Source: Geminicoccus harenae (GTDB lineage Bacteria; Pseudomonadota; Alphaproteobacteria; Geminicoccales; Geminicoccaceae). Taken from it: a stretch of DNA of 64,000 nucleotides. Of this stretch, positions 1 through 9,417 are shown piece after piece. The stretch is from the NCBI RefSeq assembly GCF_019800005.1, contig NZ_JABGCL010000015.1, positions 116,118 to 180,117 of the forward strand, given 5' to 3'. The translations under genes were made by a program, and so were the position numbers. The notes beneath the pieces are model-generated. The model was not told the DNA's origin, ran no database searches, and saw only the letters and a list, made by a program, of their open reading frames with translations. How positions within the stretch are numbered: the first letter of the stretch is position 1; the number at the start of each line of letters is the position of its first letter.

Positions 1-735
1 CAGGATCCGGATGTCGCCGGTCTTGGTGCCGCGGTCCCAGAGCAGGAAGGCCAGGCCCACCGGCCCCAGCCCCAGCAGGAGCAGGGCCGGCCAGCCCCAG
101 CCCGCCGGCAGGGCGGGCGGCTCGACCAGCAGCCCGGTGGCCAGCGAGAGCAGGGCCGTGACCAGGCAGAAGCCCACCACCGCCTCGGACGGGGTGCCGG
201 CGGCAAAGCGCCGGTTCAGGATCGAGTAGCCGGACCAGATCAGTGCGGCTGCCCCGGCACAGGCCCAGCCGCCCAGGCTGCCCCCTCCCCCCAGTTCGCC
301 CCGCCCCAGCACGATCAGGCTGGTGCCGGCCAGGCCCAGCAACGCGCCCACCAGGTGGCGCGGCAGGAGCCGCTCGCCCGGCAGCAGGGCCGAGAACAGC
401 ACGATCAGGAGCGGCCAGAGATTGATCACCAGCAGCGCGTCGACCGGCGGGAGCAGTTGCAGCGCGCTGAAATAGACCGCGTGGTAGCCGAAGAAGCCGC
501 CCACCCCGATCGCCCAGGCGACCGGGCTCGCGCGAAAGCCCGCGGCGAGCGGCCGGCCGCGCAGCGGCAGGGCCAGGAGCAGGAACAGCCCGCCGATCAG
601 GAAGGCGGCTCCGGTCAGGAGGAAGGGCGGCACCCCGCCCACCGCCACGCCCAGGGGCGCCAGTGTCGCCCAGAGCAGGATGGCGCCCAGGCCGACCAGC
701 GTGCCGGCCCGGCGGCTCGCCGCTCCGTCCGCCAC
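1..735 (-). CDS. DMT/EamA-family exporter (YddG-like), 3' end cut off by the window edge
   Basis: Inner-membrane permease of the drug/metabolite transporter superfamily, probably exporting amino acids or other small metabolites. About 245 codons are visible without a stop, read from a GTG at 735. They form successive hydrophobic helices, including AILLWATLAPLG near the N-terminus, a central YHAVYFSALQLLP followed by INLWPLLIVLFSALL, and at the edge LAFLLWDRGTKTGDI. The last two resemble the EamA repeat and the ALW-D/N-x-G-x-K-x-G-D segment of YddG-type carriers. An in-frame ATG at 807 is possible but would overlap the divergent yciI start, so GTG 735 is preferred. The C-terminus lies off the left edge. 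Substrate is not determinable. Confidence 0.8.
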   Translation of the reverse strand, partial: MADGAASRRAGTLVGLGAILLWATLAPLGVAVGGVPPFLLTGAAFLIGGLFLLLALPLRGRPLAAGFRASPVAWAIGVGGFFGYHAVYFSALQLLPPVDALLVINLWPLLIVLFSALLPGERLLPRHLVGALLGLAGTSLIVLGRGELGGGGSLGGWACAGAAALIWSGYSILNRRFAAGTPSEAVVGFCLVTALLSLATGLLVEPPALPAGWGWPALLLLGLGPVGLAFLLWDRGTKTGDIRIL

Positions 736-805
736 CGTGTCGGGGTGACGGCCGGGCCCGGCCGTGCCAATGGTCCGCGGGCAAGGACCCGTCTCGGAGA
801 TCGAC

Positions 806-1093
806 ATGCTCTTCATCATCCGCGCCGAAGACAAGCCGGGCGCCCTGTCCCGCCGGCTCGAGATCCGGCCGACGCATCTGGCCTATCTGCAGGGCAAGCA
901 GGACATGATCAAGGTCGGCGGCGCCATCCTGGACGAGAAGGGCGACCCGATCGGCAGCATGTTGGTGATCGAGGCGCCCGACCGGGCCGCAGCCGAAGCG
1001 TTCGCCAAGGACGATCCGTTCACCAAGGAAGGCGTGTTCGCCTCGTTCACCGTGACACCCTACCGGCCGGCGGTGGGCGACTGGATCGGCTGA
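806..1093 (+). CDS. YciI-like protein
   Basis: Small single-domain protein of 95 residues in the YciI (YCII-related, ferredoxin-like fold) family, whose biochemical role is mostly unknown. The start at ATG 806 gives MLFIIRAEDKPGAL followed by RPTHLAYL, which matches the family's N-terminal pattern with the conserved His. The in-frame upstream codons from 764 do not look like family sequence. The gene is divergent from the exporter to its left and is followed 8 nt downstream by an EVE-domain gene, a pairing common in alphaproteobacteria, so the two are probably co-transcribed. Confidence 0.85.
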   Translation: MLFIIRAEDKPGALSRRLEIRPTHLAYLQGKQDMIKVGGAILDEKGDPIGSMLVIEAPDRAAAEAFAKDDPFTKEGVFASFTVTPYRPAVGDWIG

Positions 1094-1101
1094 GCCCGTC
1101 C

Positions 1102-1503
1102 ATGGCGCACTGGCTGATGAAGACCGAGCCCGGGGACTATAGCTGGGACCGGCTGGTCGCGGACGGCGAGACCGAGTGGGGCGGCGTGCGCAACCACCAG
1201 GCCGCCCGCAACATGCGCAGCATGGCATTGGGCGAGGAAGTGTTCTTCTACCGTTCGGTGGTGCAGCCGGCCGTGCTCGGCATCATGACCGTGTCCCGCA
1301 CCTGGTATCCCGACCCGGACCACCCGCTCTGGTGCCTGGTCCGCGTCAAGCCGCTGCGCCCGCTGGCCAGGGAGGTGCCGCTGGCCGCGATCAAGGCGGA
1401 GCCGGCCCTGGCCGGCATCGCACTGATCCGGCAGTCGCGGCTCTCGGTGATGCCGGTCGAGGACAGCCACTGGCAGAAGATCCTGGAGCTGGGCGGCGGC
1501 TGA
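1102..1503 (+). CDS. EVE domain-containing protein
   Basis: A 133-residue stand-alone EVE-domain protein. EVE is a PUA-like fold thought to bind modified bases in RNA or DNA. The N-terminal MAHWLMKTEPGDYSWD, the WGGVRNHQAARNMR segment and the HWQKILELGG end are diagnostic: the aromatic residues that build the base-binding pocket and the RN-x-QARN-like loop are present. ATG 1102 is chosen because family members begin with this MKTEP segment. It lies 8 nt after yciI and is probably in the same transcript. The molecular target is unknown. Confidence 0.9.
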   Translation: MAHWLMKTEPGDYSWDRLVADGETEWGGVRNHQAARNMRSMALGEEVFFYRSVVQPAVLGIMTVSRTWYPDPDHPLWCLVRVKPLRPLAREVPLAAIKAEPALAGIALIRQSRLSVMPVEDSHWQKILELGGG

Positions 1504-1653
1504 CCGGAAGCCGCCGCGGCACCGGCATGGATTGATCCCGCCCCTGCCAGCGCCCACCATCTACCCGGATCACCCGGATCTCGCTCGGCGTGTCTCGCTG
1601 GCGCCCTGGCGGCGATCCGGCCGATCCCCGCCCACGGGATGAAGGAGCCGGTG

Positions 1654-2277
1654 ATGAACGAGGATCTGCTGACCCTGATCGACCGTGCCCGCACCGCCGG
1701 GGGCTATCTGAGCGTGCGCGACACCGTCCGGCTGATCGAGGGCGGCAACATCGTCCCCGACCCCTTCTCGGTGCTGATCTCCCGCTTCGTCACGATCGGC
1801 ACCGGCAACCTGTTCCACCCCTCGGTGGTGCTGGAAGCCAGGGCCGGGGCACCACTCACCATCGGTGACCGCAACCGGTTCTGCACGGGCACGGTGATCA
1901 TCGCGGCCACCGGCCCGATCCGGATCGGCCATGGCAACCAGTTCGGCGAGGGCGGCTTCGTGGCGCGCACCAACCGGCCGGACGCCGAGATCCGGATCGG
2001 CGATGGCGGGCGCTATGTCGGCGGGGTCGCGGTGTTCGGCCTGAGCCGGCTGGGCTCCGGCAGCCAGGTGCTGGGCGGCATCACCGTGGATGGCTGCGAG
2101 CTGGGCGACGGGCGGTCCTTCGCCGAGCCCGACCCGGACCTGCGCGGCGGCGTGCTCAAGGGCCAGGGCACCGCCCGCGACCTGCGCGTTGCCGCCGGTG
2201 AGGTGGTCGTGGGCGAAGGCAGCTTCCTCCAGGAGAAGCTGCAGCGGCAGACCGACTTCCACCCCAGGCCCGACTAG
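1654..2277 (+). CDS. left-handed beta-helix (hexapeptide repeat) protein of unknown function
   Basis: About 207 residues. The middle consists of short repeats of the hexapeptide type (for example VTIGTGNLFHPSVVLEA, LTIGDRNRFCTGTVII, IRIGHGNQFGEGGFV), predicting a trimeric left-handed beta-helix as in acyltransferases and dynactin p27-like or gamma-carbonic-anhydrase-like proteins. I see no catalytic His trio of a carbonic anhydrase and no acyltransferase signature, so no enzyme activity is assigned. ATG 1654 is preferred over ATG 1639 because AAGGAG at 1642-1647 sits 6 nt upstream of it. It is convergent with folP, occupying the position where many alphaproteobacteria carry glmM next to folP. 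Confidence 0.7.
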   Translation: MNEDLLTLIDRARTAGGYLSVRDTVRLIEGGNIVPDPFSVLISRFVTIGTGNLFHPSVVLEARAGAPLTIGDRNRFCTGTVIIAATGPIRIGHGNQFGEGGFVARTNRPDAEIRIGDGGRYVGGVAVFGLSRLGSGSQVLGGITVDGCELGDGRSFAEPDPDLRGGVLKGQGTARDLRVAAGEVVVGEGSFLQEKLQRQTDFHPRPD

Positions 2278-2300
2278 TACCGCACCCCCGACCTTTCCGA

Positions 2301-3332
2301 TCAGGCTGCCGTATCGACCGCCTCCGCCAGGGCCAGGGCCTGGCGGGTCTCGGCCACGTCATGCACCCGCACGATGCTGGCCCCGCGCGCCACGCCGGCC
2401 TGCGCCAATGCCAGCGAGCCCGGCAGGCGGTCGGCCGGCGGCAGGTCCTTCTGGGCGCTGACCTTGGCGATCATGCTCTTGCGCGAGGCACCCAGCAGGA
2501 CCGGGCAGCCCAGCGTGCGCAGCAAGGCCAGGTGCTGGAGCACGTCCAGGCTGTGGGCGGCGAGCTTGCCGAAGCCCAGGCCCGGGTCGAGGATGATCCG
2601 CGCCTTGGCTATGCCCGCGTCCAGGCAGGCCGCCACCCGCTCGGCCAGATGGTCGAACACGTCGAGGCAGGCGCGCCGGTAGCGCGGGTCGACCTGCATG
2701 GTCTGGGGCTCGCCCTGGCTGTGCATCAGCACGACCGGGCAGCCCGCATCGGCCACCACCCGCATCGCGTCGGGATCGTGGCGCAGCGCCGTCACGTCGT
2801 TGACGATCGCAGCACCGGCGGCGAGCGCCGCCGCCATGGTGGCCGCGTTGCGCGTGTCGATCGAGACGGTCAACCCGCGATCGGCCAGGGCCTTCACCAC
2901 GCCCACGACCCGCCGGATCTCCTCCTCGACCGGCACGGGCAGGGATCCGGGCCGGGTGCTCTCGCCGCCCACGTCCAGCATGTCCGCCCCGGCCTCGGCG
3001 AGGCTCAGCCCGTGGGCGATCGCCTGCTCCTCGTCGAACCACCGCCCGCCATCGGAGAAACTGTCCGGCGTGACGTTGACGATCCCCATGATGCGCAAGG
3101 GCCCGACCGGTGCCGCCAGGCCCACCAGCGCCGGGGCCAGCTCTGCACGGCCATGCAGGGCCGGGGCCGCCACCAGTTGCTCCGTCACCGCGTCCCCGTC
3201 GCGCCGGAACAGGCGGGCATGGAGGAAAGCCCGGTCGGCGCCGAACGGCAGCCCGCTGCCCTCGGCGATGGCAGCGGCCGCGGCCGGCCCCGACAGGAGG
3301 CAGAGCGGCTCCAGATAGGTTCGAGCGGTCAT
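2301..3332 (-). CDS. folP: dihydropteroate synthase
   Basis: Condenses 6-hydroxymethyl-7,8-dihydropterin pyrophosphate with p-aminobenzoate to give dihydropteroate in folate synthesis (cytoplasm). The 343-residue protein carries the family motifs in order: GIVNVTPDSFSDGG, DVGGESTRPGS, a SIDTRNA segment, the VNDVTA strand, DPGLGFGK, LGASRKSMI and the terminal RVHDV. About 80 residues precede the first motif, a modest N-terminal extension as in other alphaproteobacterial FolP proteins. It is read from ATG 3332, downstream of ftsH in the same direction, as is usual in this class. A hairpin lies between the two genes. Confidence 0.95.
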   Translation of the reverse strand: MTARTYLEPLCLLSGPAAAAAIAEGSGLPFGADRAFLHARLFRRDGDAVTEQLVAAPALHGRAELAPALVGLAAPVGPLRIMGIVNVTPDSFSDGGRWFDEEQAIAHGLSLAEAGADMLDVGGESTRPGSLPVPVEEEIRRVVGVVKALADRGLTVSIDTRNAATMAAALAAGAAIVNDVTALRHDPDAMRVVADAGCPVVLMHSQGEPQTMQVDPRYRRACLDVFDHLAERVAACLDAGIAKARIILDPGLGFGKLAAHSLDVLQHLALLRTLGCPVLLGASRKSMIAKVSAQKDLPPADRLPGSLALAQAGVARGASIVRVHDVAETRQALALAEAVDTAA

Positions 3333-3343
3333 CCCATATGCAA

Positions 3344-3365
3344 AGGGAGCCGTCGCCGGCTCCCT
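3344..3365 (-). terminator. hairpin between ftsH and folP
   Basis: An 8-bp inverted repeat (AGGGAGCC / GGCTCCCT) with a 6-nt loop lies 33 nt past the ftsH stop. On the minus strand the stem is followed by TTTG, a weak U-tract. It could attenuate or terminate the ftsH transcript before folP, whose ATG is 12 nt further on. Confidence 0.4.
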
Positions 3366-3397
3366 CTGTCCCCTTGAGTGGTAGCTGTCCGGCTGGC

Positions 3398-5344
3398 TCA
3401 GGCCGGGCCCGGCGAGGGCTCCACGCCGCCCGGGCCGTCCGAGGGCCGGGTGGTCGGCACGGAGGAGCGCCGGCCGCCGCCATGGTTGGTGGGTGCCGAG
3501 GTCGGCGGCGTGTCGTCGCCCCAGCGCTTGGGCGTGGGCATCGGCTCGCCGCGCATCACCGCCGTGATCTCCTCGCCGGTCAGCGTCTCGTACTCGAGCA
3601 GCGCCTGGGCGAAGGAATGCAGCTTGTCGATCTTCTCGGTCAGCAGGGCATGCGCCCGCTGGTAGCCGCGGTCGACCAGCGCCCGGATCTCGCTGTCGAT
3701 CGTCTGCGCGGTCGCTTCCGACACGCTCTTGGTCTGGTGGAGCTGGTGGCCCAGGAACACTTCCTGCTGGTTCTCGGCATAGCCGACCGGGCCCAGCTTC
3801 TCGCTCATGCCCCACTGGGTGACCATGTGCCGCGCGATCTTGGTGGCCTGCTCGATGTCCGAGGACGCACCCGCGGTCACCTTGTCGTGGCCGAAGATCA
3901 GTTCCTCGGCGACCCGGCCGCCCATGGCCACGGCGATGTCGGCCTCCAGCTTCTCGCGGGTGACCGACAGACGGTCGCCCTCGGGCAGGCGCACGACCAT
4001 GCCGAGTGCCCGACCTCGCGGGATGATGGTCGCCTTGTGGATCGGGTCGGAGGCCGGCGAGAAGAAGCCGACCACGGCATGGCCCGCCTCGTGATAGGCG
4101 GTGAGCTTCTTCTCGTCCTCGGACATGACGAGCGAGCGGCGCTCCGCCCCCATCATGACCTTGTCCTTGGCCTGCTCGAACTCGGTCATGGTGACCAGGC
4201 GCTTGCCGACCCGGGCAGCCAGCAGGGCGGCCTCGTTGACGAGGTTGGCGAGGTCGGCGCCAGAGAAGCCGGGCGTGCCGCGGGCAATGGTGCGCGCGTC
4301 GATGTCCGGCGAGGTCCGCACCTTCTTGATGTGGACGTTCAGGATCTTCTCGCGGCCCATCACGTCGGGGTTCGGCACCACGATCTGCCGGTCGAACCGG
4401 CCAGGCCGCAGCAGGGCCGGGTCGAGCACGTCCGGCCGGTTGGTGGCGGCGATCAGGATCACGCCGTCATTGCCCTCGAACCCGTCCATCTCGACCAGGA
4501 GCTGGTTGAGGGTCTGCTCGCGCTCGTCGTTGCCGCCGCCCAGGCCCGCACCGCGATGGCGGCCGACCGCGTCGATCTCGTCGATGAACACGATGCAGGG
4601 CGCATGCTTCTTGGCCTGCTCGAACATGTCGCGGACGCGGGACGCACCCACACCCACGAACATCTCGACGAAGTCGGAGCCGGAGATGGTGAAGAACGGC
4701 ACGTTCGCCTCGCCGGCGATGGCGCGCGCCAGGAGCGTCTTGCCGGTGCCGGGCGGGCCCACCAGCAGGCAGCCCTTGGGGATCCGGCCGCCCACCGAGG
4801 TGAACTTCTGCGGGTTCTTCAGGAACTCCACGATTTCCTGGAGCTCCTCCTTGGCTTCGTCGATGCCGGCCACGTCCTGGAAGGTCACGCGGCCATGCTT
4901 CTCGGTGAGCATGCGCGCGCGCGACTTGCCGAAGCCCATGGCCTTGCCGCCGCCGGCCTGCATCTGGCGCATGAAGAACACCCAGACGCCGATGAGCAGC
5001 AGCATCGGGAACCAGGAGACCAGCACGCCCAGGAGCGACGGTACGTTGTCGTCCACCGGCATGGCGGTGATGCGCACGCCGTGCTCGGTCAGCCGGTCCA
5101 CCAGGGCCGGATCGTTCGGCGTGTAGGTCTGGAAGCTGGTCCCGCTGCTGGTCCGCCCCGTGATCTGCTCGCCCTGGATGGTCACTTCCGCGACCCGCCC
5201 GCCCTCGACCTCGGTCAGGAAGTCGGAGAACGCCAGGTTGGAGCTGGTCCCGCGCGTGCTGGGACTCTGGAACAGGTTGAACAGCGCGATCAGCAGCAGG
5301 CCGATGATGACCCAGAGCGCCAAGTTCTTGCTGAAATTGTTCAC
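3398..5344 (-). CDS. ftsH: ATP-dependent zinc metalloprotease FtsH
   Basis: Membrane-anchored AAA+ protease that degrades misfolded membrane proteins and regulatory proteins. The 648-residue protein has an N-terminal transmembrane helix (about 9-25), a periplasmic domain, a second helix (about 104-125), an AAA domain with Walker A GPPGTGKT (196-203) and Walker B IVFIDEID (251-258), the RPGRFDRQ second region of homology, and the M41 zinc site HEAGH (418-422). The start is a GTG at 5344, giving [14 protein letters not shown], which is where FtsH proteins begin. Longer in-frame starts would add unrelated Arg-rich residues. The C-terminal tail (about 600-648) is low-complexity and Pro/Ser-rich. 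Confidence 0.97.
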   Translation of the reverse strand: MNNFSKNLALWVIIGLLLIALFNLFQSPSTRGTSSNLAFSDFLTEVEGGRVAEVTIQGEQITGRTSSGTSFQTYTPNDPALVDRLTEHGVRITAMPVDDNVPSLLGVLVSWFPMLLLIGVWVFFMRQMQAGGGKAMGFGKSRARMLTEKHGRVTFQDVAGIDEAKEELQEIVEFLKNPQKFTSVGGRIPKGCLLVGPPGTGKTLLARAIAGEANVPFFTISGSDFVEMFVGVGASRVRDMFEQAKKHAPCIVFIDEIDAVGRHRGAGLGGGNDEREQTLNQLLVEMDGFEGNDGVILIAATNRPDVLDPALLRPGRFDRQIVVPNPDVMGREKILNVHIKKVRTSPDIDARTIARGTPGFSGADLANLVNEAALLAARVGKRLVTMTEFEQAKDKVMMGAERRSLVMSEDEKKLTAYHEAGHAVVGFFSPASDPIHKATIIPRGRALGMVVRLPEGDRLSVTREKLEADIAVAMGGRVAEELIFGHDKVTAGASSDIEQATKIARHMVTQWGMSEKLGPVGYAENQQEVFLGHQLHQTKSVSEATAQTIDSEIRALVDRGYQRAHALLTEKIDKLHSFAQALLEYETLTGEEITAVMRGEPMPTPKRWGDDTPPTSAPTNHGGGRRSSVPTTRPSDGPGGVEPSPGPA

Positions 5345-5413
5345 GTAGCCGTGCCTCGTGCGGTGCGGAACGTCCTGCCTTCCCGAGCGTGGCAGAACAC
5401 CGCGAGTAGGCTG

Positions 5414-5441
5414 AACATAAGTGAGCTGGCGAGTGAAGCAA
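5414..5441 (-). promoter_or_regulatory. candidate sigma70-type promoter for ftsH
   Basis: On the minus strand TTGCTT (5441-5436) and TATGTT (5419-5414) are separated by 16 nt in the tilS-ftsH gap, 70 nt upstream of the GTG start. Each hexamer matches consensus at 4 of 6 positions, so this is suggestive only. Confidence 0.3.
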
Positions 5442-5450
5442 GATCCACGC

Positions 5451-6449
5451 TCAGTACGGTCCCGCACCGGATGGTGGCGGGCCCGCGGCTGCGGCGAACG
5501 GTGCCGGCGCCAGCGGCACGGGTGGCCGCCACGGCAGGGGCAGCTCCTGCTCCGATCGGAGCCGGACCCAGCGCTGGCCAAACCGTACCAGGCAGCCACC
5601 CAGCGTCATGGCACCGTCGTCCGGCCCTGCCAGGGCCGCCTGCAGCCGGGCGAGCGAGCGGGCACGCGGCGGATAGGCCCGCTCCGCCAGGGCCACCAGC
5701 ACCGTGCCCAGCAGATGACAGGCGGTATCGGCCGGCAGGGCGCGGAAGGCGGCACGCGGGAAGCGGAGGCGGCGGTCCGGGTCGGGCTCGGCATGGCGCG
5801 CCAGGAACAGGGCGGCCTCGGCCGCGCGCGCCTGGCGGACCGACGGGTCCGGTGCCTGGCCGGATGCGGCATCCTGGGCCCGCAGCCGGGCGCGGGCAAA
5901 GCGCGGGTCGGCATTGCTGGGATCCTCGGCCCAGGCGGCCCCGGCATGGGCGAGCCAACCCAGCAAGCTGCGCTTGGGCCAGGCCAGGAGCGGGCGGAGC
6001 AGGCGGAGCTGCGGCCGCTCCACGATCGCCGCCATGCCGCTCAGGCCGACCCCGCCGCTGCCGCGGGCGCGGCGCATTGCCACGGTCTCCGCCTGGTCGT
6101 CGGCATGATGGCCCAGCAGCAGGTGCAGGCCGCCCCAGCCGGCCACGGCCTCCTCCAGCAGCGCATAGCGGGCCTGGCGGGCGCGTTCCTGGATCCGGCT
6201 GTCGACGGCCCCGTGATCCCACCGCAGCACCGTGACCCCCACGCCCCGGGCCGCCATGCGTTCTGCGGTAAGGGCCGCCTCGGCCGCGGAATCGGCACGC
6301 AGCCGGTGATCCACCAGGAAGGCCCGGAGCTCGCCGCCCTGGGCCGCCGTCCAGTCGCGCGCCAGGAGGGTCAGGCAGACGCTGTCCCCTCCACCCGACA
6401 GGGCGACGCCGATCCTGGGGCGCGGCTCGAACGGGCCGATCCCGGCCAT
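5451..6449 (-). CDS. tilS: tRNA(Ile)-lysidine synthase
   Basis: Modifies C34 of tRNA-Ile(CAU) to lysidine, switching it to AUA decoding. The N-terminal N-type ATP pyrophosphatase domain shows the PP-loop SGGGDS (residues 18-23), the VDHRLR segment and [13 protein letters not shown], all diagnostic for TilS. About 332 residues follow the ATG at 6449. Homology-like residues (LDGKAF) continue upstream in frame without an ATG, GTG or TTG, so a CTG or other non-standard start overlapping the end of cpoB is possible. It lies between cpoB and ftsH, the usual alphaproteobacterial order. Confidence 0.92.
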   Translation of the reverse strand: MAGIGPFEPRPRIGVALSGGGDSVCLTLLARDWTAAQGGELRAFLVDHRLRADSAAEAALTAERMAARGVGVTVLRWDHGAVDSRIQERARQARYALLEEAVAGWGGLHLLLGHHADDQAETVAMRRARGSGGVGLSGMAAIVERPQLRLLRPLLAWPKRSLLGWLAHAGAAWAEDPSNADPRFARARLRAQDAASGQAPDPSVRQARAAEAALFLARHAEPDPDRRLRFPRAAFRALPADTACHLLGTVLVALAERAYPPRARSLARLQAALAGPDDGAMTLGGCLVRFGQRWVRLRSEQELPLPWRPPVPLAPAPFAAAAGPPPSGAGPY

Positions 6450-6489
6450 CGCCGCCGCGAACGCCTTACCGTCCAGGCGGGGCGGCTGA

Positions 6490-7317
6490 TCAGGCGCAGC
6501 CGGCGTTGCTCTTCTCGCGGCCGGCCATCTGCTTCAGCGCCACCGGTGCTCTGGGATAGCGGCGTTCGAACTCGGCGAAGGTGGCGCAGGCCTTCTGCCG
6601 GTCGCCCATGCGCGCCAGCGACATGCCGAGCTTGAGGACATTGTCGGGTGCCCGGACCGCGTCATCGCCATAGGTGCTGACATTGCGGGCGAAGCTCGCG
6701 GCCGCCTGCGGCCATTGCTGGCGGGCATAATAGGTCTCGGCCTGCCAGTAGGCGGCATTGGGTGCCAGCGGATCGTCCGGGGCGCCGGCGACCACCGAGG
6801 CGAACGCCGCCTCCGCCCCGCTCCAGTCGCCGGCCTTGACCCTGGCCATGCCGGCATCGAAGCGGTCGCGCGGCGAGCCCGCCACGGCAGCCGAGCCGTC
6901 GAGTGCCGGCGGCTCGGGCGGCGGGGCCGGCAGCCCGGCCAGCGCGTCGTCCGGAAGGGTGCCGAGCACGCCCGGCTGGCTGGGCGAAGGGGCCGCGACC
7001 GGGGGGACGGGCTGGGGCACCGGCTGGACGACGCCACCGCCATCCGGTGCCGCCGCGCCCGGGCCCGGCTCCACGCCGCGCAGGCGCGCGTCGATGTCGG
7101 CTACCAGCCGGTCCATCCGCTCCGCAGCCGCCCGCGCCTGGTATTCGGCGTCCTCGGCCCGCCCGCGGAGCTGGCGGACTTCCTCCTCCAGCCGGAGGAT
7201 CCGTGCCTCCAGGTCGGCGATCAGCCGGCTGTCGGCCGACTGGGCCAGCGCCGTGCCCGACCAGACCGACAGGAACAGCACCAGCAGCAGGATCAGCCTC
7301 GATGCAGCCACCCGCAT
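6490..7317 (-). CDS. cpoB: Tol-Pal system coordinator CpoB (YbgF)
   Basis: Periplasmic protein of 275 residues that links outer-membrane constriction by Tol-Pal to peptidoglycan synthesis at division. It has an N-terminal signal peptide ending near TALAQ (about residue 26), a short coiled coil (about 30-85, heptads such as LEARILRLEEEVRQLRG), a Pro/Gly-rich linker (about 88-140) and C-terminal TPR-like repeats (about 150-265) with AYWQAETYYARQQWPQA and the YPRAPVALKQM end. It is the last gene of the tol-pal cluster and is followed immediately by tilS. Confidence 0.93.
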   Translation of the reverse strand: MRVAASRLILLLVLFLSVWSGTALAQSADSRLIADLEARILRLEEEVRQLRGRAEDAEYQARAAAERMDRLVADIDARLRGVEPGPGAAAPDGGGVVQPVPQPVPPVAAPSPSQPGVLGTLPDDALAGLPAPPPEPPALDGSAAVAGSPRDRFDAGMARVKAGDWSGAEAAFASVVAGAPDDPLAPNAAYWQAETYYARQQWPQAAASFARNVSTYGDDAVRAPDNVLKLGMSLARMGDRQKACATFAEFERRYPRAPVALKQMAGREKSNAGCA

Positions 7318-7386
7318 CCTTTCCCCATGGCGCCGGCGGGTCGAAGCGGGGTGCCGCGGCCGGCAGCGCCGGCACCCCTGCCACGG

Positions 7387-7890
7387 TCAGTTGGTGGCGT
7401 TGATCACCGTAACCGCTCGGCGGTTCAACGCCCAGGCCTCCTCGGAGCTGCCGGGATCGGCCGGGCGGTCCTTGCCGTAGGAGATGGTCATCAGCCGGCT
7501 CTCCGGCACGCCCAGGCTGGACAGATAGCGGGCCGCGGCCGAGGCGCGCCGCTCGCCGAGCGCCAGGTTGTACTCGCGGGTGCCGCGCTCGTCGGTATGG
7601 CCCTCGACCGTCGCCGAGACCGAGGGGAACTGCTGCAGCCAAGTCGCCTGGCGCTGCAGGGTGGACCTGGCGGTCTCGTCCAGGGTCGTGCTGTCGAAGC
7701 CGAAATAGACCCGGTCGCCGACATTCTGCTCCAGGTCGGCCTGGCTGCCGGCCACCGGGCCGCTGGTCAGCGAGGAGGTGTCGCTGGTGGTCAGGCCGCC
7801 GGCACCGGCGGCCTCATCCGAGGACGGGGTCGAGCTGCAGGCCGCGAGCAGCAGCGCTGTCGCAGCGACCGAGAGGAGAGAGAGCTTCAT
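7387..7890 (-). CDS. pal: peptidoglycan-associated lipoprotein Pal
   Basis: Outer-membrane lipoprotein that binds peptidoglycan and interacts with TolB and TolA. The ATG at 7890 gives a lipoprotein signal with lipobox LLLAAC (Cys 18); a longer frame to 7971 would bury this signal. The C-terminal OmpA-like domain (about 60-165) contains VEGHTDERGTREYNLALGERRA and the SYGKDRPADPG and NRRAV ends that contact meso-diaminopimelate. Length 167 is normal for the family. It sits between tolB and cpoB. Confidence 0.96.
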   Translation of the reverse strand: MKLSLLSVAATALLLAACSSTPSSDEAAGAGGLTTSDTSSLTSGPVAGSQADLEQNVGDRVYFGFDSTTLDETARSTLQRQATWLQQFPSVSATVEGHTDERGTREYNLALGERRASAAARYLSSLGVPESRLMTISYGKDRPADPGSSEEAWALNRRAVTVINATN

Positions 7891-7995
7891 CGGTAGTTCC
7901 CAAGACGACTTGGCGCCGCGACAGTTCATGGCGCACGGACGAATCACGGCCAGCGCCGTGACTGCGACCATACCGGATCTTCTACTGTCAATTGA

Positions 7996-9375
7996 TTAAG
8001 GAAGCAAGCCGGACCAATCGGGATCTGAAGCATCCAGAGGTGTCGGCACCAGCCGTTCATTGTATCCGGAGACATCGATCGCATAGAGGCGCTTGGTTGT
8101 TCCATCACGCTCGGTCCGCTGAAAGATGACGACACGGCCATTGGGCGCCCAGGTCGGCGCCTCGTCCTGCCAACTGCGCGTGATCAGCCGCTCGTCACTA
8201 CCATTGGGGCGCATCACACCGATATGGAAACTTCGCTGCTTGATGTTGACGAACGCGATCAGGTCGCCGCGCGGCGACCAGGCCGGGCTGCCATACTGGC
8301 CGTCGCCATAGGAGATCCGCTCCGCCGGGCCGCCCTGGGCGCCGGTCACGAACAGATGCGGCCTTCCTGAGCGGTCGCTGTTGAACACGATCCGGCGCCC
8401 GTCCGGGGAGAAGGAGGGCGAGGTGGAGATGCCGCCACCGCTGGTGATCCGGCGCTGCTGCCGGGTGGCGAGGTCGACCGCCACGATGTTGAAGTCGCCG
8501 TCCTCGTTGACGGTGACCAGTGCCGTCTGCCCATCCGGCGAGAAGCGCGGCGCGAAGTTCATCCCGGGCGTGTCGATCAGCACCTGCTCGCGGCCGCCCT
8601 CGATGTCGCGCATGTAGACCCTGGGCCGCATGCCCCGGTAGAGCAGGTAGGCGACCCGCCGGCCGTCCGGCGAGAAGCGCGGGCCGAAGGTGAGCTCACG
8701 CCCGTCGGTCAGGAAGCGATGGTTCGCGCCGTCCTGGTCCATCAGTGCGATGCGGGTGATCCGCTTGGCCTTGGGGCCGGTCTCGCTGACATAGACGATG
8801 CGCGTGTCGAAATAGCCCTTCTCGCCGGTGATCCGCTCGTAGATCGCGTCCGAGATGCGGTGCGCGATGCGCCGCCAGGAGGCGGCCGGCGCATCGATGC
8901 GCAGGCCGGTCATCTGCTGGCCGCCCAGCACGTCCCACAGGCGGAACTCGACCCCGATCCCGGCCGGCGTCTCCTCCACCACGCCGCTCACCAGCGCCTG
9001 GGCGTTGATCTGCCGCCAGTCGGCAAAGCGCGGCAGGCCGCGCAGCTCCTCGGGCCCCTGGATATAGGCCTGCCGGTCGATGGTGCGGAACAGGCCGGAG
9101 CCGTCCAGGTTGGCCGAGATCACGTCGGGGATCTGGCCGGCCAGCGTCGCCGACTGGCCACCGCCGGCCGCGAACGGGCTGATCGCGATCGGGATCGGCT
9201 CGACCACGCCCTGGGTGATGTCGACCGCGAGCTGGCCGAACGCCTTGCCGCCGGCACCAAGCAGGAGGCCGGCGGCACCCGCACCCAGCAGGCCGCGCCG
9301 GCCGATCTGCATCAGGCCTGGCAGGGGCCGGATGCGCACCGGCTCGTCACGTCGCGGATCGAGAAACTGCATCAC
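7996..9375 (-). CDS. tolB: Tol-Pal system beta-propeller TolB
   Basis: Periplasmic 459-residue protein that bridges TolA and Pal. After an N-terminal alpha/beta domain come WD-like blades with repeated SPDGRRVAYL, FSPDGQTALV and FSPDGRRIVF signatures. The N-terminus holds a GRRGLLGAGAAGLLLGAGG segment (about 25-43), which looks like a twin-arginine signal with a long n-region. A strong AGGGAGG ribosome-binding site supports the GTG/ATG pair at 9375/9372 rather than the internal ATG at 9312. It is followed by pal in the same operon direction. Confidence 0.95.
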   Translation of the reverse strand: MMQFLDPRRDEPVRIRPLPGLMQIGRRGLLGAGAAGLLLGAGGKAFGQLAVDITQGVVEPIPIAISPFAAGGGQSATLAGQIPDVISANLDGSGLFRTIDRQAYIQGPEELRGLPRFADWRQINAQALVSGVVEETPAGIGVEFRLWDVLGGQQMTGLRIDAPAASWRRIAHRISDAIYERITGEKGYFDTRIVYVSETGPKAKRITRIALMDQDGANHRFLTDGRELTFGPRFSPDGRRVAYLLYRGMRPRVYMRDIEGGREQVLIDTPGMNFAPRFSPDGQTALVTVNEDGDFNIVAVDLATRQQRRITSGGGISTSPSFSPDGRRIVFNSDRSGRPHLFVTGAQGGPAERISYGDGQYGSPAWSPRGDLIAFVNIKQRSFHIGVMRPNGSDERLITRSWQDEAPTWAPNGRVVIFQRTERDGTTKRLYAIDVSGYNERLVPTPLDASDPDWSGLLP

Positions 9376-9417
9376 GAGACCAACCTCCCTGCCGACTCAA
9401 AGGTCAGCCACTCAGGC

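Noticed and set aside
3110..6235. A 3-kb plus-strand open frame over folP, ftsH and tilS
   Set aside because: Antisense to three clearly recognisable genes and without any protein-family signature.
7963..7991. A promoter for pal (TTGACA with TATGGT)
   Set aside because: The spacing is 13 nt, too short for a sigma70 promoter, and the hexamer at the proper distance is GTCGCA. The similar TTGACA before tolQ has the same problem.
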